DNA of 6,144 nucleotides from Eubacterium sp. (GTDB lineage Bacteria > Bacillota > Clostridia > Lachnospirales > Lachnospiraceae), in assembly GCA_020844525.1 (NCBI GenBank), contig JAJGAH010000166.1:1-6144 (forward strand), in the 5' to 3' direction. This document shows positions 4,892 to 6,144 of this stretch, piece after piece; within the stretch, counting starts at the first letter, position 1; every line of letters begins with the position of its first letter. The notes below the pieces were generated by a model. It searched no databases and was not told where the DNA came from. It saw nothing but the letters and a program-made list of their open reading frames with translations. The translations under genes and the position numbers were made by a program.

Positions 4892-6144
4892 ATGAAAAAA
4901 TATATCCTCGCCGTCGATCAGAGCACGCAGGGAACGAAGGGCATGCTCTTTGATCAGATCGGAGACCTGGTCGCACGGGCAGATCTTCCCCATGCACAGC
5001 TTGTGAACGAAAAAGGATGGGTCAGCCATGACCCGGAAGAAATATACAGAAACACGCTTGGCGTTTGCAGAAATGTGATTGCAAAGGCGGGAATCAGGCC
5101 GGAGGAGATCGCGGCGTTCGGAATATCCAATCAGAGAGAGACCTCCCTTGCCTGGAGCAGGGCTACAGGCAGACCCGTCTGCCCGGCAATTGTCTGGCAG
5201 TGCGCGAGAGCGGCTGAAATCTGCCGCCGGCATGAGGAAGCGGGAGAGGCAGAAATGATCCGGCAGAAGACCGGACTGCCGCTGTCCCCGTATTTTCCCG
5301 CATCAAAGCTGCAGTGGATTATGGAAAATGTACCGGAGGCAGCACAGCTTGCCGGACGAGGCGAGCTGGCAGTGGGCACCGTCGACAGCTGGCTGGTGTG
5401 GAACCTCACCGGTGGACGCTGTCACAGGACGGATTACTCCAATGCCTCACGCACCCAGCTCTTCAACATTGATACGCTCACCTGGGACCCGGAGCTGCTG
5501 AAGACCTTTGGAATTCCACAGAGCGCCATGCCCGAGGTTGTGATGTCGGATTCCGTCTTTGGCATGACGGACCTCGGCGGGCTTCTCCCTGCCCCGGTTC
5601 CGATCGCAGGTGTTCTCGGAGACAGCCATGCGGCGCTGTTCGGGCAGAACTGCCGCAAAAAAGGAGAAATCAAAGCAACCTATGGCACGGGTTCTTCCGT
5701 AATGATGCATACAGGCCAGACCCGGTATGACAGTGCCGATGGTCTTGCGACTTCCCTCGCCTGGGGTATGCACGGAAAGGTGGAGTATGTACTGGAAGGC
5801 AACCTGAATTACACGGGCGCGTCCATCACATGGCTGAAGGACCAGGTGGGGCTGATCGCGTCAGCGAAGGAGACGGAACAGCTGTCCAGAGAGGCGAATC
5901 CGGAGGACCGGGCGTATTTCGTACCTGCCTTTACCGGCCTCGGGGCACCCTACTGGGACCCGGATGCGACCGGACTCTTGACCGGTATCACCCGTACGAC
6001 AGGCAGGAAAGAAATCGTGAAGGCCTGTGTTGAAAGCATTGCCTATCAGATCACAGACCTGATTGCGATCATGCGCAGGGAAACCGGAGATCCGATTCCC
6101 GTATTGCATGTAGACGGAGGCCCGACAGCCAATGCCTATCTCAT
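4892..6144 (+). CDS. FGGY-family sugar kinase, C-terminus beyond the window; candidate D-apulose kinase
   Basis: The first 417 residues of an ATP-dependent sugar kinase that would normally reach about 500, so roughly 80-90 residues are missing at the window edge. The N-terminal phosphate-binding segment is AVDQSTQGTKGMLFD (residues 7-21). Asn80-Gln81-Arg82-Glu83-Thr84 matches the substrate-binding NQRET of glycerol kinases. GVLGDSHAALFGQ holds the expected catalytic base Asp244. TYGTGSSVM (264-272) and VDGGPTANAYL (407-417) form the ATP site. FTGLGAPYWDPDATGLLTG is also typical of the glycerol kinase-like branch. Asp244 is followed by Ser-His, where glycerol kinase has Gln-Gln, arguing against a plain glycerol kinase. 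After the isomerase and split transketolase, the expected job is phosphorylating the ketose product. Family call firm, substrate inferred. Confidence 0.92.
   Translation, partial: MKKYILAVDQSTQGTKGMLFDQIGDLVARADLPHAQLVNEKGWVSHDPEEIYRNTLGVCRNVIAKAGIRPEEIAAFGISNQRETSLAWSRATGRPVCPAIVWQCARAAEICRRHEEAGEAEMIRQKTGLPLSPYFPASKLQWIMENVPEAAQLAGRGELAVGTVDSWLVWNLTGGRCHRTDYSNASRTQLFNIDTLTWDPELLKTFGIPQSAMPEVVMSDSVFGMTDLGGLLPAPVPIAGVLGDSHAALFGQNCRKKGEIKATYGTGSSVMMHTGQTRYDSADGLATSLAWGMHGKVEYVLEGNLNYTGASITWLKDQVGLIASAKETEQLSREANPEDRAYFVPAFTGLGAPYWDPDATGLLTGITRTTGRKEIVKACVESIAYQITDLIAIMRRETGDPIPVLHVDGGPTANAYL

Noticed and set aside
1601..6144. Sulfoquinovose transketolase (sulfo-TK) pathway as the role of the split transketolase
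   Set aside because: That route uses isomerases and a split transketolase without a sugar kinase; the FGGY kinase here fits phosphorylation of a ketose better. Not excluded by sequence comparison.
1..6144. CRISPR array, tRNA or rRNA gene, insertion sequence
   Set aside because: No regularly spaced direct repeats with spacers, no cloverleaf or rRNA sequence, and no transposase-like protein or terminal repeats were seen.

Overview
The window reads as bacterial chromosome from a Clostridia-type Bacillota, most like gut or rumen Lachnospiraceae. Coding DNA is moderately GC-rich and intergenic DNA is AT-rich. Genes have strong AGGAGG-type ribosome sites, and the LacI regulator has the VSIALNHKPGVS style common in that group. 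The placement comes from sequence style alone and is not tested.

Layout: positions 1-204 hold a probable terminator and leftover intergenic sequence. A LacI-family repressor gene is read leftward (205-1212). A 388-base divergent intergenic region (1213-1600) holds a plausible promoter, candidate operators, leader hairpins and a run of imperfect 18-base repeats. Then comes a rightward gene set: an L-fucose/L-arabinose isomerase-family protein (1601-3004), the two halves of a split transketolase (3073-3903 and 3896-4828, overlapping by 8 bases), and an FGGY sugar kinase (4892 to the window end, C-terminus cut off). No strong terminator was seen between these four genes, so they are probably one operon controlled by the divergent LacI protein.

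Together the enzymes describe a short sugar pathway: isomerise an aldose to a ketose, phosphorylate the ketose, then transfer a two-carbon unit with a dedicated two-subunit transketolase. This matches in layout the reported non-oxidative D-apiose route (apiose isomerase, apulose kinase, apulose-4-phosphate transketolase subunits A and B), which yields dihydroxyacetone phosphate and xylulose 5-phosphate. D-apiose, a branched plant sugar, is therefore the leading substrate hypothesis. Another rare sugar is possible, and the sequence alone cannot settle it. No transporter or glycosidase gene lies in the window; they may lie beyond the kinase.
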